From Desulfovibrio sp. (lineage in GTDB: Bacteria > Desulfobacterota > Desulfovibrionia > Desulfovibrionales > Desulfovibrionaceae), in assembly GCA_016218665.1 (NCBI GenBank), contig JACRDI010000022.1, positions 1 through 60,908 of the forward strand: DNA of 60,908 bases. The letters run 5' to 3'. Both the position numbers and the translations under genes were made by a program. Of this stretch, positions 35,999 through 46,142 are shown piece after piece. The notes beneath the pieces are model-generated. The model saw only the letters and a list, made by a program, of their open reading frames with translations, was not told the origin of the DNA and searched no databases. Each line of letters opens with the position of its first letter. Position 1 is the stretch's first letter.

Positions 35999-37585
35999 AT
36001 GCGCATCCGTAAGACGTTCCACACTCCGCTGCTCTTCGCGGCAGTGCTTTTCGGCCTCCTTTCCGCCTGCGGCCAGAACAAGCAGCAGGGCGGGCCACAG
36101 CAGGGAGAGCCCGAAGTCACCGTGGTCACCATCCAGCCAGAGACCGTGACCATGACCACGGTGCTCTCCGGCCGCACCTCGGCCTTCCAGGTGTCCGACG
36201 TGCGCCCGCAAGTGGGCGGCATCGTCCAGAAGCGCCTGTTCAAGGAAGGAGGCGAGGTGAAGGCGGGCGAGGTGCTCTACCAGATCGACCCGGCCACCTA
36301 TCAGGCCGCCTTCGACAACGCCCGGGCCGCCCTGGCCCAGGCCGAGGCCAACGCCCTGCCCGTGCGCCTGAAGGCCGAGCGCTACGCCAACCTGGTGAAG
36401 GTCAACGGCGTGAGCAAGCAGGACAACGACGACGCCCAGGCCGCCGACAGGCAGTCCCAGGCCGCCGTCATCGCCGCCAAGGCCAACATGGAGACCGCGC
36501 GCATCAACCTGGGCTACACCCGCGTCACCGCGCCCATCTCCGGCCGCATCGGCAAGTCCAGCGTCACCCCCGGCGCCCTGGTGACCGCGAGCCAGGCCAG
36601 CCCCCTGGCCACCGTGCAGCAGACCGACCCCATGTACGTGGACGTGACCCAGTCCAGCGCGGAGGTGCTGCGCCTGAAGCGCGACCTGGCCAGCGGCAAG
36701 CTCAAGAAGAGCGCGACCGGCGGGGCCAAGGTCAAGCTTTTGTTCGAGGACGGCTCGCCCTACTCCATGGAAGGCTCGCTGCAGTTCTCCGACATCACCG
36801 TGGACCAGACCACCGGCGTCATCACCCTGCGAGCCCTGTTCCCCAACCCCAAGCAGGAGATCCTGCCCGGACTGTATGTCCGCGCCATCATCGAGGAAGG
36901 CGTGGAGGAAGGGGCCATCCTGGTGCCCCAGGCCGCGGTCAGCCGCGACAGCAAGGGCAACCCGCTGGTCATGGCCGTGAAGCCCGACAACACCGTGGAG
37001 CCCCGGCCCATCGTGGTCTCCCGCGTGGTGGGCGACAAGTGGAAGGTGACCGGAGGCCTCTCCGCCGGCGACCGCGTCATCGTGGACGGCCTGCAGAAGG
37101 CTCGCCCGGGCGCCAAGGTCAAGCCCGTTGAGGCCGGCGCCCCGCAGGCCGCCGCTCAGGACAACGCGTCCGCCCCGGCCGCGCCCGCCGCCCAGGCCAA
37201 CGCCACAGCTCCCCAGGCCGCGCCGGCCCCTGCCGCTGCGCCGGCGGCCAAGGCCGAGCCCAAGCCAGAAGCCAAGGCCGCTGCCCCGGAAGCAAAGCCC
37301 GAGCCCAAGCCTGCCGCCCAGACTCCGGCCAAGGCCTCCACCACGCACGAGGCCAAGGCCCCTGCCGAAAAGGCAGCGGACAAGCCTGCCGCCTCCGACA
37401 AGCCCGCCCAGACCCGCGGCGGCATGAAGGAAGTGATGAAGGACGTCATGAAGGACGAGCCCGCTCCCAAGGGACGCGTTCCGGCCGACAAGAGAAACAT
37501 CGTCTACTCCCCGCCCAAGGACCAGCCCTGGCCCGGTTCCACCGGTTCCAGCGCCCCCGCGTCCGAGGCGAAGAGCGAACAGTAG
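35999..37585 (+). CDS. RND efflux periplasmic adaptor with long C-terminal extension
   Basis: Membrane-fusion protein of a tripartite HAE1-type pump, anchored by a lipid at Cys24 (lipobox LLSAC). The core (about 35-378) has the barrel-sandwich start QVSDVRPQVGGIVQKRLF, the coiled-coil hairpin (ARAALAQAEANALPVRLKAE), RVTAPISGRIGKSSVTPGAL and an end at GDRVIVDGLQKARPGAKV. Residues about 379-528 are an added Ala/Pro/Lys/Glu-rich tail ending in RNIVYSPPKDQPWPG. Typical adaptors of this family are 370-400 aa, so the 528-aa length is unusual. The pump gene follows after 21 bases. Confidence 0.9.
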   Translation: MRIRKTFHTPLLFAAVLFGLLSACGQNKQQGGPQQGEPEVTVVTIQPETVTMTTVLSGRTSAFQVSDVRPQVGGIVQKRLFKEGGEVKAGEVLYQIDPATYQAAFDNARAALAQAEANALPVRLKAERYANLVKVNGVSKQDNDDAQAADRQSQAAVIAAKANMETARINLGYTRVTAPISGRIGKSSVTPGALVTASQASPLATVQQTDPMYVDVTQSSAEVLRLKRDLASGKLKKSATGGAKVKLLFEDGSPYSMEGSLQFSDITVDQTTGVITLRALFPNPKQEILPGLYVRAIIEEGVEEGAILVPQAAVSRDSKGNPLVMAVKPDNTVEPRPIVVSRVVGDKWKVTGGLSAGDRVIVDGLQKARPGAKVKPVEAGAPQAAAQDNASAPAAPAAQANATAPQAAPAPAAAPAAKAEPKPEAKAAAPEAKPEPKPAAQTPAKASTTHEAKAPAEKAADKPAASDKPAQTRGGMKEVMKDVMKDEPAPKGRVPADKRNIVYSPPKDQPWPGSTGSSAPASEAKSEQ

Positions 37586-37606
37586 CAGGGAGCCGGAGCA
37601 CACATC

Positions 37607-40600
37607 ATGGCCAAGTTCTTCATCGATCGCCCGGTTTTCGCCTGGGTCATCGCCATCATCATCATGCTCGTGGGCGCGCTGTCGATCTTCAAGCTGCCCA
37701 TCGCGCAGTACCCCAAGATCGCGCCCACGGCCGTCACCATCAGCGCGGTCTACCCCGGCGCGTCCTCCAAGACGGTGGAGGACTCCGTCACCCAGGTCAT
37801 CGAGCAGAAGATGAAGGGCATCGACAACCTCCGGTACATGTCCGCCACGAGCGACGCCACCGGCCAGGTCGCCATCACCCTCACCTTCGACTCCTCCACC
37901 GACCCGGACATCGCCCAGGTGCAGGTGCAGAACAAGCTGGCCCTGGCCACGCCCCTGCTGCCCGAGGACGTCCAGCGCCAGGGCATCACCGTGAACAAGA
38001 GCGCGTCGAGCTTCCTCATGATCGTGGCCCTCACCTCCGACGACCCGAACATGAACGGCCGCGACCTGAGCGACTACGCCTCCACCTATCTCCTCGACCC
38101 CATAAGCCGCGTGGACGGCGTGGGCGAGGCCAACGTTTTCGGCGCGCAGTACGCCATGCGCGTCTGGCTCGACCCCAACAAGATGAGCAGCTACAAGATG
38201 ATGCCGTCGGACGTGTCCGCCGCCATCACTGCCCAGAACGCCCAGATCTCCGCCGGCCAGATCGGCGGCACCCCGGCGCTTCCCGGCCAGCAGATGAGCT
38301 TCACCATCCTGTCCCAGAGCAGGCTTGAAAGCGTGGCGCAGTTCGAGAACATCGTGCTGCGCGTGAACCAGGACGGCTCCACCGTGCGCCTGAAGGACGT
38401 GGCCCGTGTCGAGCTGGGCAGCGAGTCCTACGACACGGTGTCGCACTTCAACGGCAAGCCTTCCGCAGGCATCGCCATCAAGCTGGCCACGGGCGCCAAC
38501 GCGCTGAACACCGTGAACGGCGTGCGCAAGCTGGTGGACTCGCTCTCCTCCACTTTCCCCCAGGGCATGAAGGTCGTGTTCCCCTACGACACCACGCCCT
38601 TCGTGCGCGTGAGCATCGAGGAAGTGGTCAAGACCCTGGTGGAGGCCATCGTGCTGGTCTTCCTGGTCATGTACCTCTTCCTGCAGAACATGCGCGCCAC
38701 CATCATCCCCACCATCGCCGTGCCGGTGGTGCTTTTGGGCACCTTCGGGGCGCTTGCCGCCTTCGGCTTCTCCATCAACACGCTGACCATGTTCGGCGTG
38801 GTGCTGGCAATCGGCCTGCTTGTGGACGACGCCATTGTCGTGGTGGAAAACGTGGAACGCATCATGACCGAGGAGGGCCTCTCGCCCAAGGAGGCCACCA
38901 AGAAATCCATGGGGCAGATCACCGGCGCGCTGGTGGGCATCGCCCTCGTGCTCTCGGCCGTGTTCATCCCCATGGCCTTCATCAGCGGCTCCTCCGGCGT
39001 CATCTACCGCCAGTTCTCGCTCACCATCGTCTCGGCCATGACCCTCTCGGTCATCGTGGCCATTGTGCTCACCCCGGCGCTGTGCGCCACCTTCCTCAAG
39101 CCCATCAGCAAGGGGGAGCACCACACCCACGCCCAGCAAGGCTTCTTCGGCGGCTTCAACCGCCTGTTCGACAAGGGCAGCGAGCGCTACCGCAACGGCG
39201 TGGCCGGAATGCTGCAGCGCCCCAAGCGGGTGATGCTGGTGTACCTCGGCATCATCGTCGCCCTGGGCGTGCTGTTCGTGCGCCTGCCGTCGTCCTTCCT
39301 GCCCGAGGAGGACCAGGGCGTCATCTTCAGCCTGGTCCAGCTGCCCGTCGGCGCGCCGCAGGAGCGCACCCTCGAAGTGCTGAAGACCATGGAGCAGCAC
39401 TTCCTGGAAAAGGAAAAGCAGACCGTCAGCTCGCTGTTCACCGTGGCCGGCTTCAGCTTCGCCGGACGCGGCCAGAACGCGGGCCTGGCCTTCATCCAGC
39501 TCAAGCCCTGGGACGAGCGCAAGGGCGAGGCCGCCAGCGCCAAGGCCGTGGCCGGGCGCGCCATGATGGCCTTCTCCCAGATCAAGAGCGCCATGGTCTT
39601 CACCTTCCTGCCGCCCGCGGTGATGGAGCTGGGCAACGCCTCGGGCTTCGACCTCTACCTGCAGGACCGCGCGGGCCTGGGGCACGAGGCCCTCATGCAG
39701 GCGCGCAACCAGCTCCTGGGCATGGCCTCCAAGGACCCCACCCTGGTGGCCGTGCGCCCCAACGGCATGGAGGACACGCCCCAGTACCAGATCGACATCG
39801 ACCACGCCCGGGCCGGGGCCTTCGGCCTCACCCAGGCCGAGGTGAACAACACCCTGTCCACCGTGCTCGGCGGCAGCTACATCAACAACTTCATCGACCG
39901 CGGCCGCGTGAAGAAGGTATACGTGCAGGGCGACGCGCCCTTCCGCATGATGCCCGAGGACATCAACCTCTGGTACGTGCGCAACGCCAAGGGCGACATG
40001 GTGCCCTTCTCGGCCTTCTCCTCCGGCCGGTGGACCTACGGCTCGCCGCGCCTTGAGCGTTACAACGGCATGCCCGCCGTGGAGGTGCTGGGCCAGGCCG
40101 CGCCGGGCTTCAGCTCCGGCCACGCCATGAAGGCCATCGAGGAGATCGCCGCCAAGCTGCCTCCGGGCATCGGCATCGAATGGACGGGCCTGTCCTACCA
40201 GGAACGCATGAGCGGCTCCCAGGCGCCGGCCCTGTACGCCATCTCCATCCTGGTGGTGTTCCTGTGTCTGGCCGCGCTGTACGAGTCCTGGTCCGTGCCC
40301 ACGGCGGTCATGCTCGTGGTGCCTCTGGGCGTGGTGGGCGCGGTGCTCTTCACCTTCGCCCGCGGCCTCACCAACGACGTCTACTTCCAGGTGGGCCTGC
40401 TCACCACCATCGGCCTGGCGGCGAAAAACGCCATTCTCATCGTGGAGTTCGCCAAGGACCTTGTGGAAAAGGGGCATGGGCTGCTGGCGGCCACCATGGA
40501 GGCCGCCCGCCTGCGCCTGCGCCCCATCCTCATGACCTCGCTGGCCTTCATCCTGGGCGTGCTGCCCCTGGCCATAGCCAGCGGCGCGGGCTCCGGCAGC

Positions 40601-40834
40601 CAGCGGGCAATCGGCACGGGCGTCATCGGCGGCATGACCACGGCGACGATCCTCGGCATCTACTTCGTGCCGGTGTTCTTCGTCATCGTGTACCGCTTCG
40701 CCGCCCGCAAGAAGGACAAGAACCAGCCCGTGGAGGCCCTGGCGGTCGATGCTGACGCGCAATCTGCCCCCGTCCCCGGAGCTGAAGGCCCCACCACGAC
40801 CAACAACGGCGGCACCACGCCGGAGGTGAAATAA
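37607..40834 (+). CDS. RND multidrug efflux permease (AcrB/MexB type)
   Basis: Proton-driven inner-membrane trimeric pump, 1075 aa, with the twelve-segment RND layout and two large periplasmic loops. It starts [20 protein letters not shown]. Proton-relay Asp-Asp lies in [19 protein letters not shown] (TM4), with [20 protein letters not shown] as the matching TM10 segment. The HAE1 features [18 protein letters not shown] and [16 protein letters not shown] are present. The last ~40 residues form an Ala/Pro/Thr-rich tail. Likely substrates are hydrophobic drugs or solvents; they cannot be specified. Its TAA overlaps the ATG of the channel gene by one base. Confidence 0.95.
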   Translation: MAKFFIDRPVFAWVIAIIIMLVGALSIFKLPIAQYPKIAPTAVTISAVYPGASSKTVEDSVTQVIEQKMKGIDNLRYMSATSDATGQVAITLTFDSSTDPDIAQVQVQNKLALATPLLPEDVQRQGITVNKSASSFLMIVALTSDDPNMNGRDLSDYASTYLLDPISRVDGVGEANVFGAQYAMRVWLDPNKMSSYKMMPSDVSAAITAQNAQISAGQIGGTPALPGQQMSFTILSQSRLESVAQFENIVLRVNQDGSTVRLKDVARVELGSESYDTVSHFNGKPSAGIAIKLATGANALNTVNGVRKLVDSLSSTFPQGMKVVFPYDTTPFVRVSIEEVVKTLVEAIVLVFLVMYLFLQNMRATIIPTIAVPVVLLGTFGALAAFGFSINTLTMFGVVLAIGLLVDDAIVVVENVERIMTEEGLSPKEATKKSMGQITGALVGIALVLSAVFIPMAFISGSSGVIYRQFSLTIVSAMTLSVIVAIVLTPALCATFLKPISKGEHHTHAQQGFFGGFNRLFDKGSERYRNGVAGMLQRPKRVMLVYLGIIVALGVLFVRLPSSFLPEEDQGVIFSLVQLPVGAPQERTLEVLKTMEQHFLEKEKQTVSSLFTVAGFSFAGRGQNAGLAFIQLKPWDERKGEAASAKAVAGRAMMAFSQIKSAMVFTFLPPAVMELGNASGFDLYLQDRAGLGHEALMQARNQLLGMASKDPTLVAVRPNGMEDTPQYQIDIDHARAGAFGLTQAEVNNTLSTVLGGSYINNFIDRGRVKKVYVQGDAPFRMMPEDINLWYVRNAKGDMVPFSAFSSGRWTYGSPRLERYNGMPAVEVLGQAAPGFSSGHAMKAIEEIAAKLPPGIGIEWTGLSYQERMSGSQAPALYAISILVVFLCLAALYESWSVPTAVMLVVPLGVVGAVLFTFARGLTNDVYFQVGLLTTIGLAAKNAILIVEFAKDLVEKGHGLLAATMEAARLRLRPILMTSLAFILGVLPLAIASGAGSGSQRAIGTGVIGGMTTATILGIYFVPVFFVIVYRFAARKKDKNQPVEALAVDADAQSAPVPGAEGPTTTNNGGTTPEVK

Positions 40835-42306
40835 TGCGCTCCACCCGACGCGCCCTGGCCGCGGCCTGCCTGGCGGCACTGCTCCCGGTCATCGCCGGGG
40901 GCTGCACCATGGCCCCCAAGTACACCCAGCCCAAGCCCCCCCTGCCCGCCGAGTGGACCAGCGGCGCCGGGGCAAAGGCCGCGCCCGGCGCGAAGATGCA
41001 GGACTGGCGGCAGGTCATCGCCGACGAGCCCACCAAGCGCCTTGTGGAGCTGGCGCTGGCCAACAACCGCGACCTGCGCGTGGCCATCCTGAACATCGAG
41101 AAGGCCCAGTCCCAGTACCAGATCCAGCGCGCGGACCTGCTGCCCAAGATCGACGCCGCCGCCGGAGCGGAAATGTCGCGCACCCCGGCCAAGCTCTCCA
41201 GTTCGGGCGTGGCCGTCACCAACCGCAAGTACAGCGTGGGACTGGGCTTCAGCTCCTTCGAGCTGGACCTCTTCGGCCGCATCCAGAGCCTGAAGGACGA
41301 GGCCCTGGAGAACTTCCTGGCCACGGAGGCCTCGCGCAAGAGCGTGGAGCTCTCCCTCGTGGCCGAGGTCGCCACCGGCTACCTGACGCTGGCGGCCGAC
41401 CGTGAGCAGCTGGCCCTGGCCAAGGAGATACTGGAGACCGAGGAGGCCTCCCATCAGATCGTGCAGCAGCGCTACGACTTCGGCGTCGCCAACGAGCTGG
41501 AGCTGGCCCAGGCCCAGACCACCGTGGACACGGCCAAGATCAACGTGGCCAGATACACCGCCCAGGTGACCCAGGACGAGAACGCGCTCTCCGTGCTCGT
41601 GGGCATGCCCCTTTCGCCGGAGCTTCTGCCCGCCCAAACCCTGGCCGACATCGCCCCCCTGACCCCGGTGCCGGCGGGACTGCCCTCGGAAGTGCTTTTC
41701 CGTCGGCCGGACGTGCTGGCCGCGGAACACCAGCTCAAGGCCGCCAACGCCGACATCGGCGCCGCGCGGGCCCGCTACTTCCCGTCCATCGGCATCACGT
41801 CCAGCGTCGGCTTCGCCAGCAGCCAGGTGAGCGATCTGTTCAACTCCCCGGCGGGCACCTGGGCCTTCGTCCCCCAGCTCACCCTGCCCATCTTCCATTC
41901 CGGGGCCATCCGCGCCGGGGTCAAGTCCTCCGAGGCCCAGCGCGACATCATGGTGGCGCAATACGAGAAGACCGTGCAGACCGCCTTCAAGGAAGTCTCC
42001 GACGCGCTGGCCCAGGCCTCCTCGCTGGAGGACCAGGTGAAGGCCCAGACCTCCCTGGCCAAGGCCAGCGGCAAGAGCTACGAGCTCTCCACCCTGCGCT
42101 ACGAGGCCGGCGTGGACTCGTACCTGAACAAGCTCGATGCCCAGCGCTCCTATGCCACCTCGCGCCAGGGGCTCATCTCCACGCGCCTCTCGCGCATCGC
42201 CAACACGCTCACCCTGTACAAGGCCCTGGGCGGCGGCTGGGACAGCCCCGAGGCCCAGGCCGCGGAAAAGGCGGCCGAAGAGAAGAAGCTGGCCGAGGCC
42301 AAGTAG
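40834..42306 (+). CDS. Outer-membrane efflux channel lipoprotein (OprM/NodT type)
   Basis: TolC-like channel, 490 aa, third part of the efflux system. The lipoprotein signal ends at Cys24 (VIAGGC). The two repeated outer-membrane efflux domains show LVELALANNRDLRVAILNIE, YSVGLGFSSFELDLFGRI, VPAGLPSEVLFRRPDVLAAE, ANADIGAARARYFPSIGI and YEAGVDSYLNKLDAQRS, all typical of the NodT/OprM family. The TAATG junction with the pump gene implies coupled translation. A strong palindromic terminator follows. Confidence 0.93.
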   Translation: MRSTRRALAAACLAALLPVIAGGCTMAPKYTQPKPPLPAEWTSGAGAKAAPGAKMQDWRQVIADEPTKRLVELALANNRDLRVAILNIEKAQSQYQIQRADLLPKIDAAAGAEMSRTPAKLSSSGVAVTNRKYSVGLGFSSFELDLFGRIQSLKDEALENFLATEASRKSVELSLVAEVATGYLTLAADREQLALAKEILETEEASHQIVQQRYDFGVANELELAQAQTTVDTAKINVARYTAQVTQDENALSVLVGMPLSPELLPAQTLADIAPLTPVPAGLPSEVLFRRPDVLAAEHQLKAANADIGAARARYFPSIGITSSVGFASSQVSDLFNSPAGTWAFVPQLTLPIFHSGAIRAGVKSSEAQRDIMVAQYEKTVQTAFKEVSDALAQASSLEDQVKAQTSLAKASGKSYELSTLRYEAGVDSYLNKLDAQRSYATSRQGLISTRLSRIANTLTLYKALGGGWDSPEAQAAEKAAEEKKLAEAK

Positions 42307-42331
42307 GCCGCCCGCCGCATACGCGGAAACA

Positions 42332-42367
42332 AAAAGCCCCGGCGATCGCGCGATCGCCGGGGCTTTT
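42332..42367. terminator. 36-bp palindromic bidirectional terminator
   Basis: Perfect palindrome: AAAAGCCCCGGCGATCGC (42332-42349) followed by its exact complement, with T runs on both strands. It closes the RND operon and, on the other strand, could stop readthrough from ftsK. Confidence 0.88.
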
Positions 42368-42483
42368 CCGTTGCGGCAGCGTGCGCGCAACAGGTTGCTG
42401 GAAACCGCCTCCAGACCCCTTGGGGCAGGCGCTGGGCAAGGGGGGGCAGAGCACGCCACGGCCCGGCGGTGGCCTCGGCGATA

Positions 42484-42507
42484 CGGCGGCCGATGCGGCG
42501 GCCGATG
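42484..42507. repeat. 12-bp tandem repeat before ftsK stop
   Basis: Two perfect copies of CGGCGGCCGATG followed by a further CGG. It lies in the interval between the palindromic terminator and the end of ftsK, a 200-base stretch with no gene I can support. Confidence 0.6.
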
Positions 42508-42570
42508 CGGCAGTCTCGCCCCCGGAGGCGGTGTTGTGCACGGATGGAGGCGCGGGAGGCCTCCCTGCGG

Positions 42571-44937
42571 CTAGTCGCGGCCCTTGATGACCATGCGCGG
42601 CTTGCTGCCGTCCTGTGGGCCCAGCATGCCGTCGGCCTCCATCTGCTCGATGTACCGGGCAGCGCGGTTGAAGCCGATGCGGAAGCGGCGCTGGATGAGG
42701 GAGATGGACGCGCGGCCCTGGCCCACCACGAACTCCACGGCGTCGGCGTACATGGGGTCGTCGGCCACGCCGCTGCCGCCCTCGCCGCCGGGGCCGGAGA
42801 CGGCCTCGCCCTCCTTGCGCCATTCGGTGAAGTCCAACTCGAACTGCTGGGGCTGCCGGGCCTTCCAGTAGGCCACCAAAGACTCGATCTCGATCTCGTC
42901 GATGTAGGCGCCGTGCATGCGCTTGAGCTTGGAGCCGCCGGACTTGTAGAGCATGTCGCCCTTGCCGAGCAGGCGCTCCGCGCCCACGGTGTCCAGAATG
43001 GTGCGCGAGTCGTGGCGGCTGGTCACCTGGAAGGAGATGCGCGTGGGGAAGTTGGCCTTGATGAGCCCGGTGACGACATCCACGCTGGGGCGCTGGGTGG
43101 CCAGGATCATGTGGATGCCCGCGGCGCGGGCCAGCTGCGCCAGCCGCACGATGCAGGTCTCCACGTCCTTGGCCGCGGTCATCATCAGGTCGGCCAGCTC
43201 GTCGATGACGATGACGAGGTAGGGCATGGGCGAAAGGTCGGAGAGGTCGTCGGGGCGCTTGTCGCCCATCTCGGCCAGCTTCTGGTTGAAGCCCTCGATG
43301 TTGCGCACGCCAAGCCGCGCCAGGATCTCGTAGCGCGAGTCCATCTCGCTCATGGCCCATTCCAGCGCGCTCTTGGCCAGCGCCATGTCCGTCACCACCG
43401 GGTGCACCAGGTGCGGCAGGTCGGAATAGATGGCCAGCTCGATGCGCTTGGGGTCGATGAGCAGCAGCTTCACCTTGTCCGGCTGGGCCTTGAACAGGAT
43501 GGACACAAGGAAGCCGTTCAGGCACACGCTCTTGCCCGCTCCGGTGGCGCCGGCCACCAGCAGGTGCGGCATGGTGGCCAGATCCGCCACCTGGGGCGCG
43601 CCCTGGATGTCCTTGCCCAGCGCCAGGGTCAGCGGCGACTTGGCCATGGTGAACACAGGGTGCTCGATGATCTCGCGCAGGGCCACGGTCTGCCGCTTCT
43701 CGTTGGGAATCTCCACGCCGATGGAATCCTTGCCGGGGATGGGCGCCTCGATGCGCACGGCCAGGGCCTTGAGGGACAGGGCGATGTCGTCGTTGCGCGC
43801 GGCGATGGCGCTGATCTTGGTGCCCGGCGCGGGCTTGAATTCGAACATGGTGACCACCGGGCCCGGCACCACCTGCTGGATCTCGCCCTGGATGTTGAAG
43901 TCCGCCAGACAGGAGGTGAGCTGCTTGGCCTTGGCCTGCAAAATCTTGGGATCGCTGACGGCCTGCTGGGGCGGCACCTCGCGCAAAAGTTCCGCGCTGG
44001 GCAGTTCCGCGCCGGGCTCGGCCTTGGGGGCCGGCTTTTTGGGCGCGGGCGGGGCGTCGAAGGGCTTAAGCACCAGATCGTTGCCGGTGGGCGCGTGTAC
44101 CACGGGGGGGACGGCTCTCGCCGCGGACGCCCCAACGGGATTCTCGGCCTTGGCGGCGCGCTCGGCCAGGCGGCCACCGAGGCGCTCCAAAAGGCGCAGG
44201 GACGGGCGAGAAGACTCGCCGTCGCGTCCGTCCTTGGCCTCGCCGGAATCCTTGGCGGAGCGGGCGGATTCCGTGCCCTGGTGGCGCAGGGTGCGTTCGC
44301 GGTACTTGCACCACTGGTCGTACACCAGGGAACGGATGCGCTTGAACACCGCGCCCCAGCTCACCTGGAAGCCCACCTGCAGCGACACCGCGCTGAGGAA
44401 GAGCCAGAAAAGCACCGAACCCCACGGATTCATGAGGCCAAGGGAAGTGCCGACCGCAAGCTTGCCGATGGCGCCGCCGCCGGCAAGCGACGGAGCCTGG
44501 CCCGGCGCGGGCAGCGCCCAGGGCTTGGCCGCCCAGGCCATGACGCAAAGGGTGAGCGTGCCCACGCCCAGCCAGCGGAACCAGCCGAGCTTCAGACGTT
44601 CCGCAAACTGGGCGATGCCGATGTAGGCCAGGATGAGGGGCCAGGCCAGCGCGCCCACGCCAAAGATCTCCACCAGCACCCCGGCCGTGTACGAGCCAAC
44701 GGACCCGGCGAGGTTGCCGGTCTTGCGGGCCACGCTCACGGCCTGGTTGAAGGTGGGGTCCAGGGGATCGAACGAGAAGACGCACAGGAAGAGGAAGGCG
44801 GCCACGAAGAGGTAGGCCAGCCCTCGTATCTCCATGCGGAACTTCACGGTGTCCGTGGGTCTACCCTCCGCCCCGGCCCGGCCGGCCTTGGCATTGCGCC
44901 CGCCCCGCTTGGGGGCGGGCTTTCGAGATTCGGACAT
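42571..44937 (-). CDS. ftsK: DNA translocase FtsK
   Basis: Septal motor that pumps chromosomal DNA and activates XerCD recombination, 788 aa. The N-terminal ~185 residues hold about four membrane segments (LAYLFVAAFLFLCVFSF and following). A short Pro/Ala/Lys linker (about 190-320) follows. The motor domain has ALGKDIQGAPQVADLATMPH, Walker A LLVAGATGAGKSVCLNGFLV and Walker B YLVIVIDELADLMM. The C-terminal gamma winged helix is FVVGQGRASISLIQRRFRIG, which reads KOPS. It follows efp by 23 bases. XerC is encoded 24 kb away in this window. Confidence 0.95.
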   Translation of the reverse strand: MSESRKPAPKRGGRNAKAGRAGAEGRPTDTVKFRMEIRGLAYLFVAAFLFLCVFSFDPLDPTFNQAVSVARKTGNLAGSVGSYTAGVLVEIFGVGALAWPLILAYIGIAQFAERLKLGWFRWLGVGTLTLCVMAWAAKPWALPAPGQAPSLAGGGAIGKLAVGTSLGLMNPWGSVLFWLFLSAVSLQVGFQVSWGAVFKRIRSLVYDQWCKYRERTLRHQGTESARSAKDSGEAKDGRDGESSRPSLRLLERLGGRLAERAAKAENPVGASAARAVPPVVHAPTGNDLVLKPFDAPPAPKKPAPKAEPGAELPSAELLREVPPQQAVSDPKILQAKAKQLTSCLADFNIQGEIQQVVPGPVVTMFEFKPAPGTKISAIAARNDDIALSLKALAVRIEAPIPGKDSIGVEIPNEKRQTVALREIIEHPVFTMAKSPLTLALGKDIQGAPQVADLATMPHLLVAGATGAGKSVCLNGFLVSILFKAQPDKVKLLLIDPKRIELAIYSDLPHLVHPVVTDMALAKSALEWAMSEMDSRYEILARLGVRNIEGFNQKLAEMGDKRPDDLSDLSPMPYLVIVIDELADLMMTAAKDVETCIVRLAQLARAAGIHMILATQRPSVDVVTGLIKANFPTRISFQVTSRHDSRTILDTVGAERLLGKGDMLYKSGGSKLKRMHGAYIDEIEIESLVAYWKARQPQQFELDFTEWRKEGEAVSGPGGEGGSGVADDPMYADAVEFVVGQGRASISLIQRRFRIGFNRAARYIEQMEADGMLGPQDGSKPRMVIKGRD

Positions 44938-44960
44938 GTGCTAGACGTAAGGCTTCAGGA

Positions 44961-45518
44961 TCACTCGCGGCTCAGGTACTCGCCCGAGCGGGTGTCCACC
45001 TTGATGCGCTCGCCCTGGGTGATGAACAGGGGCACGCTGACCATGATGCCGGTTTCCAGCTTGGCGGGCTTGGTGGCGCCGGTGACGCGGTCGCCCTGCA
45101 CGCCGGGCTCGGTCTCAATGACCTCCATGACCACGGAGGCGGGCAGATCCATGTCGAAGAGCTCGCCGTTGTACAGCAGCACCTTCACGGTCTCGCCTTC
45201 CTTCACGTAGCCGCCCTTCTCGCCCACCTGGGTGGCCGGAATGTTCTTCTGCTCGTAAGTCTCAAGGTCCATGAACACGAAGTCGCTGCCTTCGCGATAC
45301 AGGAACTGCATGTCCTGCATGGAGATATCCGGCTTGCCGACCTTCTCGCCGGAGCGGAAGGTCTCGTCGATGACGCGGCCGGTGAGGATGTGACGGAGCT
45401 TGGTGCGCACGAAGGCGCCGCCCTTGCCGGGCTTCACGTGCTGGAACTCGACGATTTCATAAGGCTTGCCATCCATCTCGATCTTGAGACCGCGACGGAA
45501 ATCAGACGTGGAATACAT
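44961..45518 (-). CDS. efp: Elongation factor P
   Basis: Relieves ribosome stalling at proline stretches, 185 aa. KOW-like domain I contains [18 protein letters not shown], where Lys32 corresponds to the residue modified by lysylation or other chemistry in many bacteria. Domains II and III include [18 protein letters not shown] and a C-terminal [16 protein letters not shown]. No modification enzyme (EpmA or EarP) is seen in the window. It lies between aroQ and ftsK on the same strand. Many proteins here have poly-Pro linkers (CheA, the adaptor), which fits a need for EF-P. Confidence 0.96.
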   Translation of the reverse strand: MYSTSDFRRGLKIEMDGKPYEIVEFQHVKPGKGGAFVRTKLRHILTGRVIDETFRSGEKVGKPDISMQDMQFLYREGSDFVFMDLETYEQKNIPATQVGEKGGYVKEGETVKVLLYNGELFDMDLPASVVMEVIETEPGVQGDRVTGATKPAKLETGIMVSVPLFITQGERIKVDTRSGEYLSRE

Positions 45519-45563
45519 TGAACCTCCGGGGCATTCTGGCGAACAAGTCCTTGTAGCGCCTAA

Positions 45564-46037
45564 TTATTTTTTATCCTGAAGCCTTGCGGCGTGACGCTCC
45601 AGCGCCAGGACGGCCAACGCATACCCGAGAATGCCGAAACCGGCAACACATCCGATGCAGCTTTTCCCCATGAGGCTTTTCTGCCGCAGGGGCTCGTCCG
45701 TGCGGGCGAAGATGTTAGAGAGGTGCACCTCCACGCAGGGGATGCCGATCCAGGCCAGGCAGTCGGCTATGGCCAGGCTGGTGTGCGTCAGGGCTCCGGC
45801 GTTGAAGGCCACGCCGTCGAGCCCTTCGCGCCGGGCCTGCTCCAGCCGGTCGATGAGGTTGCCCTCGAAATTGGACTGGTGGAACAGCAGCTCCACCTCG
45901 CCGGCCTTGTCGCCCAGCATGGGCGCAAGCATGGCCGAAAGGCCGTCCAGGCCCTCGGAGCCGTAGATCTCGGGCTGGCGGGTGCCGATGTGCCCGAGGT
46001 TCGGGCCGTTCAGGATCAGGTACTTGCGTGCGCTCAT
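45564..46037 (-). CDS. aroQ: Type II 3-dehydroquinate dehydratase
   Basis: Shikimate pathway enzyme that dehydrates 3-dehydroquinate, 157 aa as usual for the dodecameric type II family. It starts with YLILNGPNLGHIGTRQPEIYG, in which Tyr25 is the expected catalytic tyrosine. HQSNFEGNLIDRLEQA, FNAGALTHTSLAIADCL and VEVHLSNIFARTDE (catalytic His region) follow. The usual NLNLLG is NLGHIG here, a mild variation. ATG at 46037 with GAGGT upstream is chosen over an earlier ATG at 46088. It probably starts the aroQ-efp-ftsK transcript. Confidence 0.93.
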   Translation of the reverse strand: MSARKYLILNGPNLGHIGTRQPEIYGSEGLDGLSAMLAPMLGDKAGEVELLFHQSNFEGNLIDRLEQARREGLDGVAFNAGALTHTSLAIADCLAWIGIPCVEVHLSNIFARTDEPLRQKSLMGKSCIGCVAGFGILGYALAVLALERHAARLQDKK

Positions 46038-46142
46038 GGCGAAAACCTCTCGGGCTTGAGTGCGGACAAGGCTTGACGCGGCGGCCAAAAGCCAACATCA
46101 ATGGTGCGCGCGCCGAAAAACGGACTCAGCGCATGGAGCATT

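Noticed and set aside
35894..40879. Very long - strand open frame (over 1600 codons) opposite the RND genes
   Set aside because: It is antisense to clear adaptor and pump genes, is Gly/His/Val-rich without motifs, and arises from codon bias in GC-rich DNA.
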